A stretch of 64,000 bases of DNA from CAZFLD01 sp964519835 (GTDB lineage: Bacteria > Spirochaetota > Spirochaetia > DSM-27196 > CAZFLD01): positions 1 to 64,000 of the forward strand of contig CAZFLD010000002.1 of the NCBI GenBank assembly GCA_964519835.1, written 5' to 3'. Shown piece by piece: positions 51,451 to 60,634 of this stretch (the stretch's first letter is position 1; each line of letters starts with the position of its first letter). The position numbers and the translations under genes are program-made. The notes under the pieces are model-generated. The model had not been told where the DNA came from and did no database searches. It was given only the letters and a program-made list of their open reading frames with translations.

Positions 51451-51479
51451 TTTAGCCTTTTAGATCGATGCATTATAGT
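51451..51479 (+). promoter_or_regulatory. promoter of the transketolase-xylulokinase operon
   Basis: TTTAGC (51451-51456) and TATAGT (51474-51479), spacer 17. The leader of about 50 bases contains TTGGAGGC before the ATG at 51535. It overlaps the leuB -10 on the other strand. Confidence 0.4.
51472..51477 (-). promoter_or_regulatory. -10 element of leuB
   Basis: A perfect TATAAT on the minus strand, with the start expected near 51465 and a leader of about 32 bases. No convincing -35. It shares four of six bases with the transketolase -10, so the two divergent genes may compete for polymerase. Confidence 0.45.
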
Positions 51480-51534
51480 GGGGTCGTCTTCTCCAGTGAA
51501 GGGGACTCACAAGGCAGATTTGGAGGCTCACATA

Positions 51535-53508
51535 ATGAACAAAAAGCAGGTCGATGCTGTCGCACTATCGGTTCGATCCTTGGCAATGGATGCGGTCCAG
51601 GCGGCTAACTCCGGCCACCCCGGTTTGCCCATGGGCATGGCGGAGCTCGGCGCATATCTCTACGGCGAGCTCATGAATCACACGCCCGAGGACCCGACTT
51701 GGTCCAATCGCGATCGATTTGTGCTCTCGGCCGGTCATGGATCGATGTTCCAGTACGCGCTTCTCCACCTGTCGGGCTACGACATTACAATGGACGACAT
51801 CAAAAACTTCCGCCAGGTCGGCTCGAAGACCCCGGGGCATCCGGAATACGGCCACACGTCGGGCATCGAAACCACAACCGGGCCCCTGGGACAAGGCCTC
51901 GCCAACGCGGTGGGCATGGCGATCGCCGAACGGATGCTCGCAGGCAGGTTCAACTCCGCCGACCATACGATTGTCGATCACTACACCTACGTCTTAGCAG
52001 GCGACGGCTGTATGATGGAGGGAATCACTTCCGAAGCCTCGTCATTGGCGGGACACCTCGGTCTTGGCAAGCTCATCGTCTTTTACGACTCGAACAAGAT
52101 CTCCATCGACGGGTCTACCGACATCACCTTTACGGAAACGGTCCGCGCACGGTACGAAGCCTACGGCTGGCAGACCTTCGAAGCAGATGCTTACGAGGTC
52201 GACGCCATACGGCACCACGTCACGGCCGCCAAGGCGGAAACCTCGAAGCCGACCCTCATTGTACTTCGCTCGCTAATCGGCAAGGGTTCGCCGAACAAGG
52301 CGGGAACGGCAACGGTTCACGGCGCGGCGCTTGGCGAAGACGAGGTGCTTGCAACGCGCAAGGCTCTCGGGCTCGCCGAGGATGCCGCGTTCTACGTCCC
52401 CCCCGAGGCAAGGACCTTCTTCGAGGAGCGGAGAGCACAATGGTCCGCGACCTACACGGACTGGAAAAAAACCTTTGAGTCTTGGGCCGGCAACAACTCC
52501 GAGAAAAAGGCGGAGTGGGACGCCTTTTTTGGCGACACCCTTGCCTATCTCAAAGGGCTCGATCGCCCGTCGTTCGACAGGGGCGAAAAACTCGCCACTC
52601 GCAAAGCCGGCCATACCGTGCTCAAAGCCATCGCTGCGGCGGTGCCGAACCTCGTTGGCGGCTCGGCGGACCTGGCGGGCAGCAATCTAACCAGCCTTCC
52701 GGACTACGGCGTGTTTGGCAAGGACACGCCGACGGGTCGGACCATCAACTTTGGTGTCCGAGAGCACGCGATGGCGGCAATCTCCAACGGCATCCAACTG
52801 CATGGGGGCTTCCGCGCCTTCTGCGCGACATTTCTTGTGTTTTCCGACTACATGCGGCCGTCCGTTCGCCTTGCGGCGCTTATGGGGATTCCTGTCGTTT
52901 TCCTCTACACCCACGACTCCATCTTTGTCGGCGAGGACGGCCCCACTCACGAGCCGATCGAGCAGACGATGTCTCTTCGCTTGATTCCCAACCTCCGTGT
53001 GATCCGGCCCGCGGACGCGGAGGAAACGTTAGAGGCGTGGATCATGGCAATGGAGCGCACCGACGGACCGACCGCTCTGGCCTTGACGCGCCAGGGGCTT
53101 CCCCTTCTGGACAAGGCCGACGGCGATTGGCAGAAAAAGATGCGCCGCGGAGCCTACGTCGTCCGTGAGGCCGAGAGATCACCAAGCGTTGTTGTGGCGG
53201 CCACCGGCTCCGAGGTGAGCCTGGCGGTCGACGCTGCCAAGGAGGTGGGCGATTCCGTCCGTGTTGTATCGGTTCCGTCCCTGGAGCTTTTTCTTTCTCA
53301 AGACGAGCAGTTCATCACCTCCCTCTTTCCTACCGGTGTCCGTGTGGTGACGGTGGAAGTCGGCGTCGGGCTTGGTTGGGATGCTCTTGCATCGGGTCGC
53401 CGCGACAAGTTCTCGCTCGACACCTTTGGTGCGTCCGGACCGGGCAACGCTGTCGCCGACTATCTCGGATTCACCAGGACCGCGTTGGTCGACTTTCTGC
53501 GGAGGTAG
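51535..53508 (+). CDS. tkt: transketolase
   Basis: About 657 residues. Moves two-carbon units between sugar phosphates in the pentose phosphate pathway using thiamine diphosphate. The start at 51535 is set by TTGGAGGC seven bases upstream; an upstream in-frame start adds 19 unlike residues. N-terminal SGHPGLPMGMAELGAYLY, GDGCMMEGITSEASSLAG (TPP/metal site), the pyrimidine domain with GVREHAMAAISNGI, and FVGEDGPTHEPIEQ are all present. Xylulokinase follows after three bases, linking xylose entry to this step. Confidence 0.97.
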   Translation: MNKKQVDAVALSVRSLAMDAVQAANSGHPGLPMGMAELGAYLYGELMNHTPEDPTWSNRDRFVLSAGHGSMFQYALLHLSGYDITMDDIKNFRQVGSKTPGHPEYGHTSGIETTTGPLGQGLANAVGMAIAERMLAGRFNSADHTIVDHYTYVLAGDGCMMEGITSEASSLAGHLGLGKLIVFYDSNKISIDGSTDITFTETVRARYEAYGWQTFEADAYEVDAIRHHVTAAKAETSKPTLIVLRSLIGKGSPNKAGTATVHGAALGEDEVLATRKALGLAEDAAFYVPPEARTFFEERRAQWSATYTDWKKTFESWAGNNSEKKAEWDAFFGDTLAYLKGLDRPSFDRGEKLATRKAGHTVLKAIAAAVPNLVGGSADLAGSNLTSLPDYGVFGKDTPTGRTINFGVREHAMAAISNGIQLHGGFRAFCATFLVFSDYMRPSVRLAALMGIPVVFLYTHDSIFVGEDGPTHEPIEQTMSLRLIPNLRVIRPADAEETLEAWIMAMERTDGPTALALTRQGLPLLDKADGDWQKKMRRGAYVVREAERSPSVVVAATGSEVSLAVDAAKEVGDSVRVVSVPSLELFLSQDEQFITSLFPTGVRVVTVEVGVGLGWDALASGRRDKFSLDTFGASGPGNAVADYLGFTRTALVDFLRR

Positions 53509-53511
53509 GCG

Positions 53512-54999
53512 ATGGCGGCTTCCGGATACCTCCTCGGCATCGACGTGGGCACATCTTCCATCAAAGCGGCTTTGATAGATGTGGAGTCGGGAACGTCCGC
53601 CGGTTCCTCCACAAGCCCACAAACCGAGTTCCCAATCGCCGCGCCGCGGCCCGGCTGGGCCGAACAGGACCCCGAGCTTTGGTGGGAGCACACGGTAAGG
53701 GCGGTCGCAGGCCTTGACGCGGACAAGCGCCGAGCGGTGGCGGCCGTCGGCATCAGTTACCAAATGCACGGCTTGGTGGCGCTCGATGAATCGGACCAAG
53801 TCGTTCGGCCGTCCATCATTTGGGCCGATAGTCGGGCTGTTCCCTACGGCGAAAAGGCATTTGTAGAGTTGGGGGAAGAGCGTTGCCTCAAACGCCTTCT
53901 CAACTCACCGGGCAACTTCACCGTGTCCAAGCTCGCGTGGCTCAAGGACCAGGAGCCGGAGTCTTACACGCGAACCGCTCATGTGATGCTTCCCGGCGAC
54001 TACATCGGCCTACGCTTGACCGGCGAGAGGCTCACCACCTTCTCCGGCCTCTCCGAGGCCATCGCATACGACGTGGGGTCCCGTGGTCCCGCCGAGTTTT
54101 TGTTCGACTACTTTGATCTGCCGACAACACTTTTCCCGGAGGCGCGGCAAAACTTTGGCGACCACGGAACGGTCCGTTCAGCCATTGCCGCCGATCTGGG
54201 TATTCCCGCCGGCACGCCCGTGAGCTACCGCGCCGGCGACCAACCGAACAACGCGCTCTCTTTAAATGTGCTCGAGCCGGGAGAGCTTGCCGCAACGGCC
54301 GGCACTTCCGGCGTCGTGTATGCGGTGGTCGACCGTCCCGCATTTGATCCCCGGTCTCGGGTAAACACCTTTGTGCACGTGAATCACAGCGATACGTTGG
54401 ACCGGTACGGTATCCTGCTCTGTCTAAACGGCACCGGTATTCTGAACCGGTGGCTTCGTGAAAACGTCGGCGGTCCGTCTCTCGACTATCAAACGATAAA
54501 CGAGGCGGCGGCGGAGGTTCCGGTTGGATGCGGGGGGCTTGTGGTGTTGCCGTTTGGTAACGGGGCCGAACGTATGCTCGAAAACAAAAACCCCGGCGCA
54601 TCGCTCCATGGCCTCGACCTAAATCGCCACACAAGAAAGCACCTGTTGCGGGCCGCTCAGGAAGGGATTGTGTTTGCCCTAGCGCACGGCATGAATGTGA
54701 TCCGGGAGATGGGTATCGAGTTGGAGACCGTTAAAGCCGGCATGGCAAACATGTTTCTGAGCCCCATGTTCCAAGAGGCCTTTGCCACGACTACCGGGGT
54801 CGAGGTCGAACTCTACTCCACCGACGGTGCGGAAGGCGCGGCCCGAGGAGCCGGCTACGGCGCCGGAATCTACACCGACCTCGGACAGGCCTTCGCCGGG
54901 CTTCAAACTCTGCAAACGGTTCGGCCAAACAAAGAACGCAAAGACTCCTACGCCGAGGGCTTCGCTCGCTGGCGCCGCTACGCCGCCGACCAGTTGTAA
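53512..54999 (+). CDS. xylB: xylulokinase
   Basis: 495 residues, normal length. Phosphorylates D-xylulose to xylulose 5-phosphate. It begins YLLGIDVGTSSIKAALIDVE, the FGGY phosphate-1 loop. YQMHGLVALDE with the substrate His, IIWADSRA, ATAGTSGVVYAV and GAARGAGYGAGIYTDLG follow in family order. Same operon as transketolase, so pentose degradation feeds directly into the pentose phosphate pathway. No xylose isomerase or transporter is in the window. Confidence 0.94.
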   Translation: MAASGYLLGIDVGTSSIKAALIDVESGTSAGSSTSPQTEFPIAAPRPGWAEQDPELWWEHTVRAVAGLDADKRRAVAAVGISYQMHGLVALDESDQVVRPSIIWADSRAVPYGEKAFVELGEERCLKRLLNSPGNFTVSKLAWLKDQEPESYTRTAHVMLPGDYIGLRLTGERLTTFSGLSEAIAYDVGSRGPAEFLFDYFDLPTTLFPEARQNFGDHGTVRSAIAADLGIPAGTPVSYRAGDQPNNALSLNVLEPGELAATAGTSGVVYAVVDRPAFDPRSRVNTFVHVNHSDTLDRYGILLCLNGTGILNRWLRENVGGPSLDYQTINEAAAEVPVGCGGLVVLPFGNGAERMLENKNPGASLHGLDLNRHTRKHLLRAAQEGIVFALAHGMNVIREMGIELETVKAGMANMFLSPMFQEAFATTTGVEVELYSTDGAEGAARGAGYGAGIYTDLGQAFAGLQTLQTVRPNKERKDSYAEGFARWRRYAADQL

Positions 55000-55026
55000 C
55001 CGGGACACTACGTCTCGCACTCAGCG

Positions 55027-55794
55027 CTAATACGGCACGTAGTTGATGCTTCTCCATTCGGCGAGGTAGCCGCGGGGCGCCGGCTTTTTGTCCCTGTGCT
55101 CGTCGGGCGGCGGGCCGCCGGACTGCTCGACTGTCGTATGCTTGTTGACCGGAGTCACTCGAAGATGACTAATGCCGCAATTTTGGATCGGGAAGAGCGG
55201 CATCCAGCGCATCTCGCCACCCGAAACCGTCTTGATAAGCCACTGAATAAGTCCCCCATGGGAGACGCTCACAAAAGAGCATCCGGCGTGACCGTGTGGT
55301 CGAGTTGTTCCTTCGGCCGCCGGGACAGCCTGTGTTGCCTCGCGGTTTCCGTCCCCACGCCGAGTCGGGGCCGATCCCTCTGCGTGCGCGCGGGCCTCTT
55401 CGATCAGGCGCCGCCAGTGTGCGATCGCCCGCGATGCCAGCTCGTCCACCGTCTCGGCTTCAGGCACGGCGTCCCAGCTTTCCGCCCGAAACCGCGCGGA
55501 TACCTCTGGGTATCTACGCGCCGCCTCGGCAAGCGTGAGGTCGGTGAAGATCCCGGTGTTGAGCTCCATGAGGTTAGCGTCGGAAGCCGGACCGGCAAAA
55601 CCTGCTCGTCGACAGATGATCTCGGCAGTTTCCCGCGCGCGCTTGAGAGGAGAGGTGATAACCTTTGTGATCGGCTTGTCTGCGAAGAAGCGACCTGCGG
55701 CTTCCGCGTGTTCGCGGCCACGATCGTTTAGCTCAGAGTCCGTACGGCCTTGGACAACGCCTCGTGCATTGGCATCGGTCTCGCCGTGACGCAC
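55027..55794 (-). CDS. histidine phosphatase (phosphoglycerate-mutase-like)
   Basis: At least 255 residues. The catalytic RHGETDANARGVVQG motif opens the visible frame, with VSHGGLIQWLIK near residue 180 giving the second His. Members dephosphorylate sugar phosphates or nucleotides. The first codon in frame usable as a normal start is the GTG inside the conserved VRHGE, which would remove the first strand. The same frame continues upstream with TDFYIVRHGE, as the family requires, and 17 codons up is ATC (55845) with AAGGAG six bases before it, so initiation may be at an unusual codon. A Ser/Thr/Pro-rich insert of about 35 residues (near 130-165) is not usual. Confidence 0.78.
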   Translation of the reverse strand: MRHGETDANARGVVQGRTDSELNDRGREHAEAAGRFFADKPITKVITSPLKRARETAEIICRRAGFAGPASDANLMELNTGIFTDLTLAEAARRYPEVSARFRAESWDAVPEAETVDELASRAIAHWRRLIEEARAHAEGSAPTRRGDGNREATQAVPAAEGTTRPHGHAGCSFVSVSHGGLIQWLIKTVSGGEMRWMPLFPIQNCGISHLRVTPVNKHTTVEQSGGPPPDEHRDKKPAPRGYLAEWRSINYVPY

Positions 55795-55894
55795 GATATA
55801 AAAGTCCGTCTGGACCGGAAGGTCGAGAAAATCAACTGCTTTGATAGCGTACTCCTTCGTGCATTGCTCCCTATGTTTGCGTGGGAGACGGGTC

Positions 55895-57778
55895 TCAGAA
55901 GTTGATGACGATACGCTCCGCGGTTGTTTCGCGCGTGTCGTACTTTATCAACAATGACCGTGTAGCGGGATCGAAATAGCGACCACGACTGTAGATCTCG
56001 AACTGCGCATCGTTCCGCCAAGGGCGTATGCCAAACAGCTCCATCTCGACATCGTTTGCCGTCGTCGGAACTCCCGACATAACGATGTAGTAGGTGCGAT
56101 CGTTTGGGTGATTGACCGTCATGGCATAGCGACCGGATTGAAACGAGGTGTTTGTGATCTCGACAATCGTCCAGATCCAAAATCCGGACGGCGTCTGTGG
56201 ATACGGGATAGTGGCGCGGGGATAGCGCGGGTTGGACGAGAGCTCCGCGTAAAAGCGTTCCGGCCCCAGAGAGCCCTCGGTTTCGACCGGTTGGGCCGAA
56301 GCGGCGGTGACACGAACTCGTGCCGGCAAGAGCCCTCGATCGTCCGAAAGGTCGATTACCGATGCAACAAGCGCTCGGCCGGCGAACTCAAGATCGCTGC
56401 GCTGCCGGCGTTGCCCCGCCTCAACAAGTATCAACCCAGCACGCAAGGAGAGAAGGACATCGACCTCAAAGGTCGCCTCAGCGTCCGTGTCCACCTGTCC
56501 CGCGCCTGACAGCGGCAGAAAAAACCGGTTTCCGACCTTAACGATGGCCGGGAAGACCCGTTCCGAGGGTACCGGCAAAAAGCGGGAAAAGGCCTCCGAC
56601 TCTTCTTCCGTCACCGGAGCCGAGAGAAGCCCGTTAGCCGCCAAACCAACCAAGTGCGGAAGGGGAATACTCTCTGCCTCGAGCGTCTTGGTCCACTCCA
56701 CGAGCCGTTCATACAGACCGAGTCCGCCAACACGAAAGGCGGTTTGGGCCACATCGAGATCCAGAAAAATCGAGGTGTCATCGTTCAAAACCGACTCGTT
56801 TAGTGCCGCCGAGATCCGTTCTTGGCGCTCCACATTCGACGCAACACCCCTCCGCAGATCTCCCAAAAACGGACTGCTCGCCAACGTGAGATCCGATAGG
56901 TGACGATCCGCCGCGGCACGCATCTCACTAAAGGCCGAAAGATACTGCTCGCGCCCTCGAGCCCAAGCTTCCGCCAGATAGGCCACCAAAATATCCTCTT
57001 CAAATCGCGGGGCCCCGGCACGTGCGTCCCAGGTGCCGTCGTTGCTGTTGTACCGGCCCGTAGCCCAGCCGCGGTACGCCGACTCGATATACGAATCAAG
57101 CAGTACACCGTACTGCGAATCACCGATCTGATACGACGGATCGGCGAACCACGCGGACGGGTCACCACCCATCTCAACCACCTCGACCTCCGCCTCGTAC
57201 ACCAAGCGATAGTTCGTCGGCGAAGCAGCCAGTATCACACGGCCTTCGCCTGTATCAAGCTGCGCCTTGGGCGGCAGATGGAGGGAGTACGTCGTCCCAT
57301 TGACTTCAGTTTGTATCAGATCGCGTTCCGGCGACTCCGTGCCCTCGGAAAACTCTATCGGTATCGACACTTCGGCGGACGGCGAGTCGCCCGCTCCGCT
57401 GATCTCCAGACTGAGGGTAAAAGGGTCTGAATCCGATCCAAAAAAGCTCAAGGAAAGCCCGCCGTCGAATTGCACGTCCACACGATCCGCCTCGCTCAGG
57501 TAGCCGACCAAGCGTCGCTCGCTCCAGCCACCGTCTTCCCCGCGTACCAAAAGCGGTTCGTCCTCCGAAAACGCAAAAACGAGGCCCCGGTAGTCGACCG
57601 TGAGATCGGAGACCAAGTCGTCGCCGGGTCCGCGGGCGACCGCACCGCGCACCCCGAGGGTGCCGATGATCTCTGCGAAGAAAGACGTCCCGGAAAACTG
57701 GAGCACCACCAATGCAAACAGGACCGCCAGGTAAAAAAAAGGAATAAGCAAGTACGCTTTGTTAAATCGTCTGTTCAT
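55895..57778 (-). CDS. large membrane-anchored periplasmic protein, unknown function
   Basis: About 627 residues from ATG 57778. One N-terminal helix (YLLIPFFYLAVLFALVVLQF) anchors it and the rest is outside the cytoplasm. An early beta-rich region (residues 45-220) has LTVDYRGLVFAFSEDEPLLV and LSLEISGAGDSPSAEVSIPI; the middle is helical (EDILVAYLAEAWARGREQYL); the end is beta-rich and finishes TRETTAERIVINF. No catalytic motif is recognised. Such large anchored proteins are common in spirochaetes. A perfect inverted repeat lies upstream. Confidence 0.72.
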   Translation of the reverse strand: MNRRFNKAYLLIPFFYLAVLFALVVLQFSGTSFFAEIIGTLGVRGAVARGPGDDLVSDLTVDYRGLVFAFSEDEPLLVRGEDGGWSERRLVGYLSEADRVDVQFDGGLSLSFFGSDSDPFTLSLEISGAGDSPSAEVSIPIEFSEGTESPERDLIQTEVNGTTYSLHLPPKAQLDTGEGRVILAASPTNYRLVYEAEVEVVEMGGDPSAWFADPSYQIGDSQYGVLLDSYIESAYRGWATGRYNSNDGTWDARAGAPRFEEDILVAYLAEAWARGREQYLSAFSEMRAAADRHLSDLTLASSPFLGDLRRGVASNVERQERISAALNESVLNDDTSIFLDLDVAQTAFRVGGLGLYERLVEWTKTLEAESIPLPHLVGLAANGLLSAPVTEEESEAFSRFLPVPSERVFPAIVKVGNRFFLPLSGAGQVDTDAEATFEVDVLLSLRAGLILVEAGQRRQRSDLEFAGRALVASVIDLSDDRGLLPARVRVTAASAQPVETEGSLGPERFYAELSSNPRYPRATIPYPQTPSGFWIWTIVEITNTSFQSGRYAMTVNHPNDRTYYIVMSGVPTTANDVEMELFGIRPWRNDAQFEIYSRGRYFDPATRSLLIKYDTRETTAERIVINF

Positions 57779-57859
57779 AGAAGCAAACCGAGGGCGCCGG
57801 GCGAGCGCCCCGGTACTGCGGAGTCTACCAACATGCACACCCTTGGACAACATCTGAAC

Positions 57860-57887
57860 TGGTCCAAAGAGCGTTGGATTTGGACCA
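57860..57887. repeat. perfect inverted repeat between divergent genes
   Basis: TGGTCCAAA (57860-57868) and TTTGGACCA (57879-57887) form a nine-base arm with a ten-base centre, in the 222-base gap between the anchored protein gene and the TPR lipoprotein gene. A plausible operator. A related half-site (GGTCCAAAGAGTGTTAGA, 43822-43839) lies after thrC. The rest of the gap holds the TPR gene promoter and nothing else I can support. Confidence 0.5.
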
Positions 57888-57956
57888 AAAAACCTGGATT
57901 TTTCTTTGCCCGAAACAACACCCTTGTCTCAATTCACAGGCTTCGGATCAGTTCGG

Positions 57957-57985
57957 TTGTCATCCCAGGGTTCGGTCTGTATTAT
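57957..57985 (+). promoter_or_regulatory. sigma-70-type promoter of the TPR lipoprotein gene
   Basis: TTGTCA (57957-57962) and TATTAT (57980-57985), spacer 17. The start, about 57992, leaves a leader of about nine bases before the GTG. Confidence 0.65.
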
Positions 57986-58000
57986 TGAGGCCCAATCGCC

Positions 58001-59641
58001 GTGAAGCACTCTAATCCATCCATATTCCTGCGCCTGATACCCATAATACTGTTGTCCTCCTGCGCGCTCCTCCCGACGGAGTCTTCCGATTCCGCGACGG
58101 CAGAAAGCGCGCACCAGGAGGATGGGGCGGAAACATCGCCTGAGACGGCCGCTCGTGGTTCGGCTCCAGGCGAGGGCGAGACGGCGCTCCCCGAGGCGGG
58201 CGAAGTAGCCACGGTAGAGATCACGCCCGCAGAAGACGAGCCGGAAACGGGACGCGACGGCGGGCCGGAGCAAGAGACCGGGTCGGGCGAAATCGGCATA
58301 GAGCCGGGTGTGGCGAACACTACCATCGAGGCACCGCCGGAGACAGGCGAGGCGACGGAGCCGCAGACGGAAGAGGTCCTCAGCCAAATTGAACTGGCCC
58401 TATCGGTGGGCGACGTCTCGGCGGCCATCGAAGCTTACGAAGAGGCTCGCCTGGATGAGCCGGACGAGCCTGAGACGCAGGTGTTGTACGCAGGATTGCT
58501 TCTCATGGCCGGGCAAAACGATCAGGCGGAGGATCTGCTTCTCGGCGTTTTGGAGTCGAGTCCTGAGAACGCCGATGCCCTGTACTACATGGCGTTGATT
58601 GCCGGAACTCGTGGCGACATGGAAGCACACGAGGACTACCTGGAGCGGACGGTCGACGCGGCCCCTGAGTACCACGAGGCCTACGCGGCGCTGGGGGATG
58701 TGCGATTGAGAAGGCGTGAGACACCCGCTGCGCGGCAAGCCTACGAGACAGCCATCTCCATCGATCCGAACAGTTTTGTTGCCATCGTGGGTCTTGCCAA
58801 CGTGAACATACGGCAGGGAAATCAGGACAGGGCGGAGGAGCTCCTCACGCGGGCGATCGAGCTCCGCCCCGACTACCCGTTTGCGTACATGGATCGAGCG
58901 GCGGTGCGGATGAACACACGGTCGATGGCCGGAGCTCTTCGAGATTTGGATCGTGCGATCGCGTTGCTGCCCGATTATCCCTGGAACTACGTGGACCGGG
59001 CACGGACTCGGGCGGAGGTCGGCAATCACGAGGGCGCAATCGAGGACTACGACCGCGCCATTGAGCTTACGGGGAGTGTATTCCTCCTCTACGCAAACCG
59101 TGGCAGGTCATACGAGTACCTCGGGCAGTTCGACAAGGCGGCGGAGGACTACGAAAGGGCACTGGAGATCGAGCCGGACTATCTTCGCGAGCTTGCTCCG
59201 GGCCTCGGGACTGCCTACTACGTTTTAGGGCGATACAACGATGCCGCCGACGCATTCCAAACGGCCTTCGACAACAGCCCGGACCTCTACTCGTTTTTAT
59301 TGCTCGCGGCCTCTGCACTCGGCTATTCCGACGCACGGGAACAACGCCGGTACCTGGAATCGGTAGTTCCGCTGATCCCACGGGATTCGATCTACTATGA
59401 GGTCGGACGTTTCTACATCACGCCCGCCCAAACCCAAGACGGATTCCTCCTCCAAAACATCAATTCACATGCAGACACTCTGGAGCGAACCCAAGCGCAA
59501 TTCTATCTTGCCGAGTACTACCGTCGGATCGGACGCGCGTCCACGGCTCACGCCATGTACCTCGAGATAATCGAAGAGGGAACACAAGGGCTCATCGAAT
59601 GGCGCCTCGCCCAGTGGAGGATCAACTCATCGAACCGATAA
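58001..59641 (+). CDS. TPR lipoprotein with acidic linker
   Basis: 546 residues from GTG. A lipoprotein signal (IFLRLIPIILLSSC) is followed by a Glu/Pro/Thr-rich linker of about 90 residues, then canonical tetratricopeptide repeats from about residue 130 to 440. For example ALYYMALIAGTRGDMEAHEDYLERTV, AYAALGDVRLRRRETPAARQAYETAI and FVAIVGLANVNIRQGNQDRAEELLTRAI. The repeats imply protein binding on the outer face of a membrane. The last 43 bases overlap the start of the DHH phosphoesterase gene. Confidence 0.85.
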   Translation: MKHSNPSIFLRLIPIILLSSCALLPTESSDSATAESAHQEDGAETSPETAARGSAPGEGETALPEAGEVATVEITPAEDEPETGRDGGPEQETGSGEIGIEPGVANTTIEAPPETGEATEPQTEEVLSQIELALSVGDVSAAIEAYEEARLDEPDEPETQVLYAGLLLMAGQNDQAEDLLLGVLESSPENADALYYMALIAGTRGDMEAHEDYLERTVDAAPEYHEAYAALGDVRLRRRETPAARQAYETAISIDPNSFVAIVGLANVNIRQGNQDRAEELLTRAIELRPDYPFAYMDRAAVRMNTRSMAGALRDLDRAIALLPDYPWNYVDRARTRAEVGNHEGAIEDYDRAIELTGSVFLLYANRGRSYEYLGQFDKAAEDYERALEIEPDYLRELAPGLGTAYYVLGRYNDAADAFQTAFDNSPDLYSFLLLAASALGYSDAREQRRYLESVVPLIPRDSIYYEVGRFYITPAQTQDGFLLQNINSHADTLERTQAQFYLAEYYRRIGRASTAHAMYLEIIEEGTQGLIEWRLAQWRINSSNR

Positions 59642-60624
59642 CCGGCGCGAACAAACAAAACACATCAGAACCCCTCGGTCGCCTTATCTCCGTGATCGAT
59701 TCGTCGCGACCGTTGGTCATACAGGCACACGATTTCCCCGACCACGACGCGGTGGCGGCCGCGTTTGCTCTCAGAAGCCTTCTGGCGACCTACGATATTA
59801 ATGCTGACCTGTGCTACGGGGGCCAAATTCAGAGCAATTCACTGACGGAGGCGATCACGGTTCTCGATATTCCGATCATTTCCTGCCGAGCGGCCGGTCT
59901 CACGGAGGCATCACAGCTCGTGGTCGTCGATGGATTTGCGGGCAACTCCAACATCACCGGATTGCCGGGGGAGGTTGTCGGGGTGATCGACCACCATTCT
60001 CCGCCCGATGAGTCCGAGTGCCCGTTCCAAGACATTCGACCGGACTACGGCGCATGCTCGACAATGCTCTACGAGTACTTCCGTGACACGGACCGCCCGA
60101 TGGAGCGCAACGTGGCAACGGCGCTGCTTATGGGCCTAATGATGGACACCGCCTTTATGACCCGAGGTGTCCGGCCCATCGACCTTGATGCCTTCTCGAA
60201 CCTCTTTTTCCGCGGCGACTGGGAAACGGGAAGCCGAATCCTCAAGAACAGCCTGTCCGTTAAGGACCTTGCCGTTTTCCGGGAGGCCATCAACTCCTGT
60301 ACGGTAGCGAGCGATTTTTGCTACGTACCGATTCAGAACGAGACGAGCCCGGAGGTAATGGCCTTGGTTGCCGATTTCTTTCTCGGCCTTCGAGAGATTC
60401 ACTTTGTCGTGGTTGTGGAACCCGACCGTGACGAGTATCGTCTGTCCGTGCGAAGTGAAGACGCCAAACGCCCCTCGGACGTGGTCATCCGTCGCGCCCT
60501 TTCGGGGATCGGTTCGGGAGGTGGCCACGTGCACATGGGCGGCGGCAGCATACCAAAAGACCTTTTCCCCGGTGAGCAGCGACTGAGAAAGCGCTTCTTG
60601 TCGGCAATGGGAATCGAAAACTAG
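59599..60624 (+). CDS. DHH-family phosphoesterase, NrnA-like
   Basis: 341 residues. NrnA-type enzymes hydrolyse short RNAs and pAp. The DHH part shows VIQAHDFPDHDAVAAAFAL (about 39-57, with the HDXPDXDA metal motif), VVVDGF and VGVIDHHSPPDE. The DHHA1 part ends SGIGSGGGHVHMGGGSIP, the substrate-binding loop. The ATG lies 43 bases inside the previous gene, and the first 30 residues are unlike the family, so a later start such as the GTG near 59692 is possible. The TraB-like gene follows after 10 bases. Confidence 0.83.
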   Translation: MAPRPVEDQLIEPITGANKQNTSEPLGRLISVIDSSRPLVIQAHDFPDHDAVAAAFALRSLLATYDINADLCYGGQIQSNSLTEAITVLDIPIISCRAAGLTEASQLVVVDGFAGNSNITGLPGEVVGVIDHHSPPDESECPFQDIRPDYGACSTMLYEYFRDTDRPMERNVATALLMGLMMDTAFMTRGVRPIDLDAFSNLFFRGDWETGSRILKNSLSVKDLAVFREAINSCTVASDFCYVPIQNETSPEVMALVADFFLGLREIHFVVVVEPDRDEYRLSVRSEDAKRPSDVVIRRALSGIGSGGGHVHMGGGSIPKDLFPGEQRLRKRFLSAMGIEN

Positions 60625-60634
60625 CGAGCAGCAA

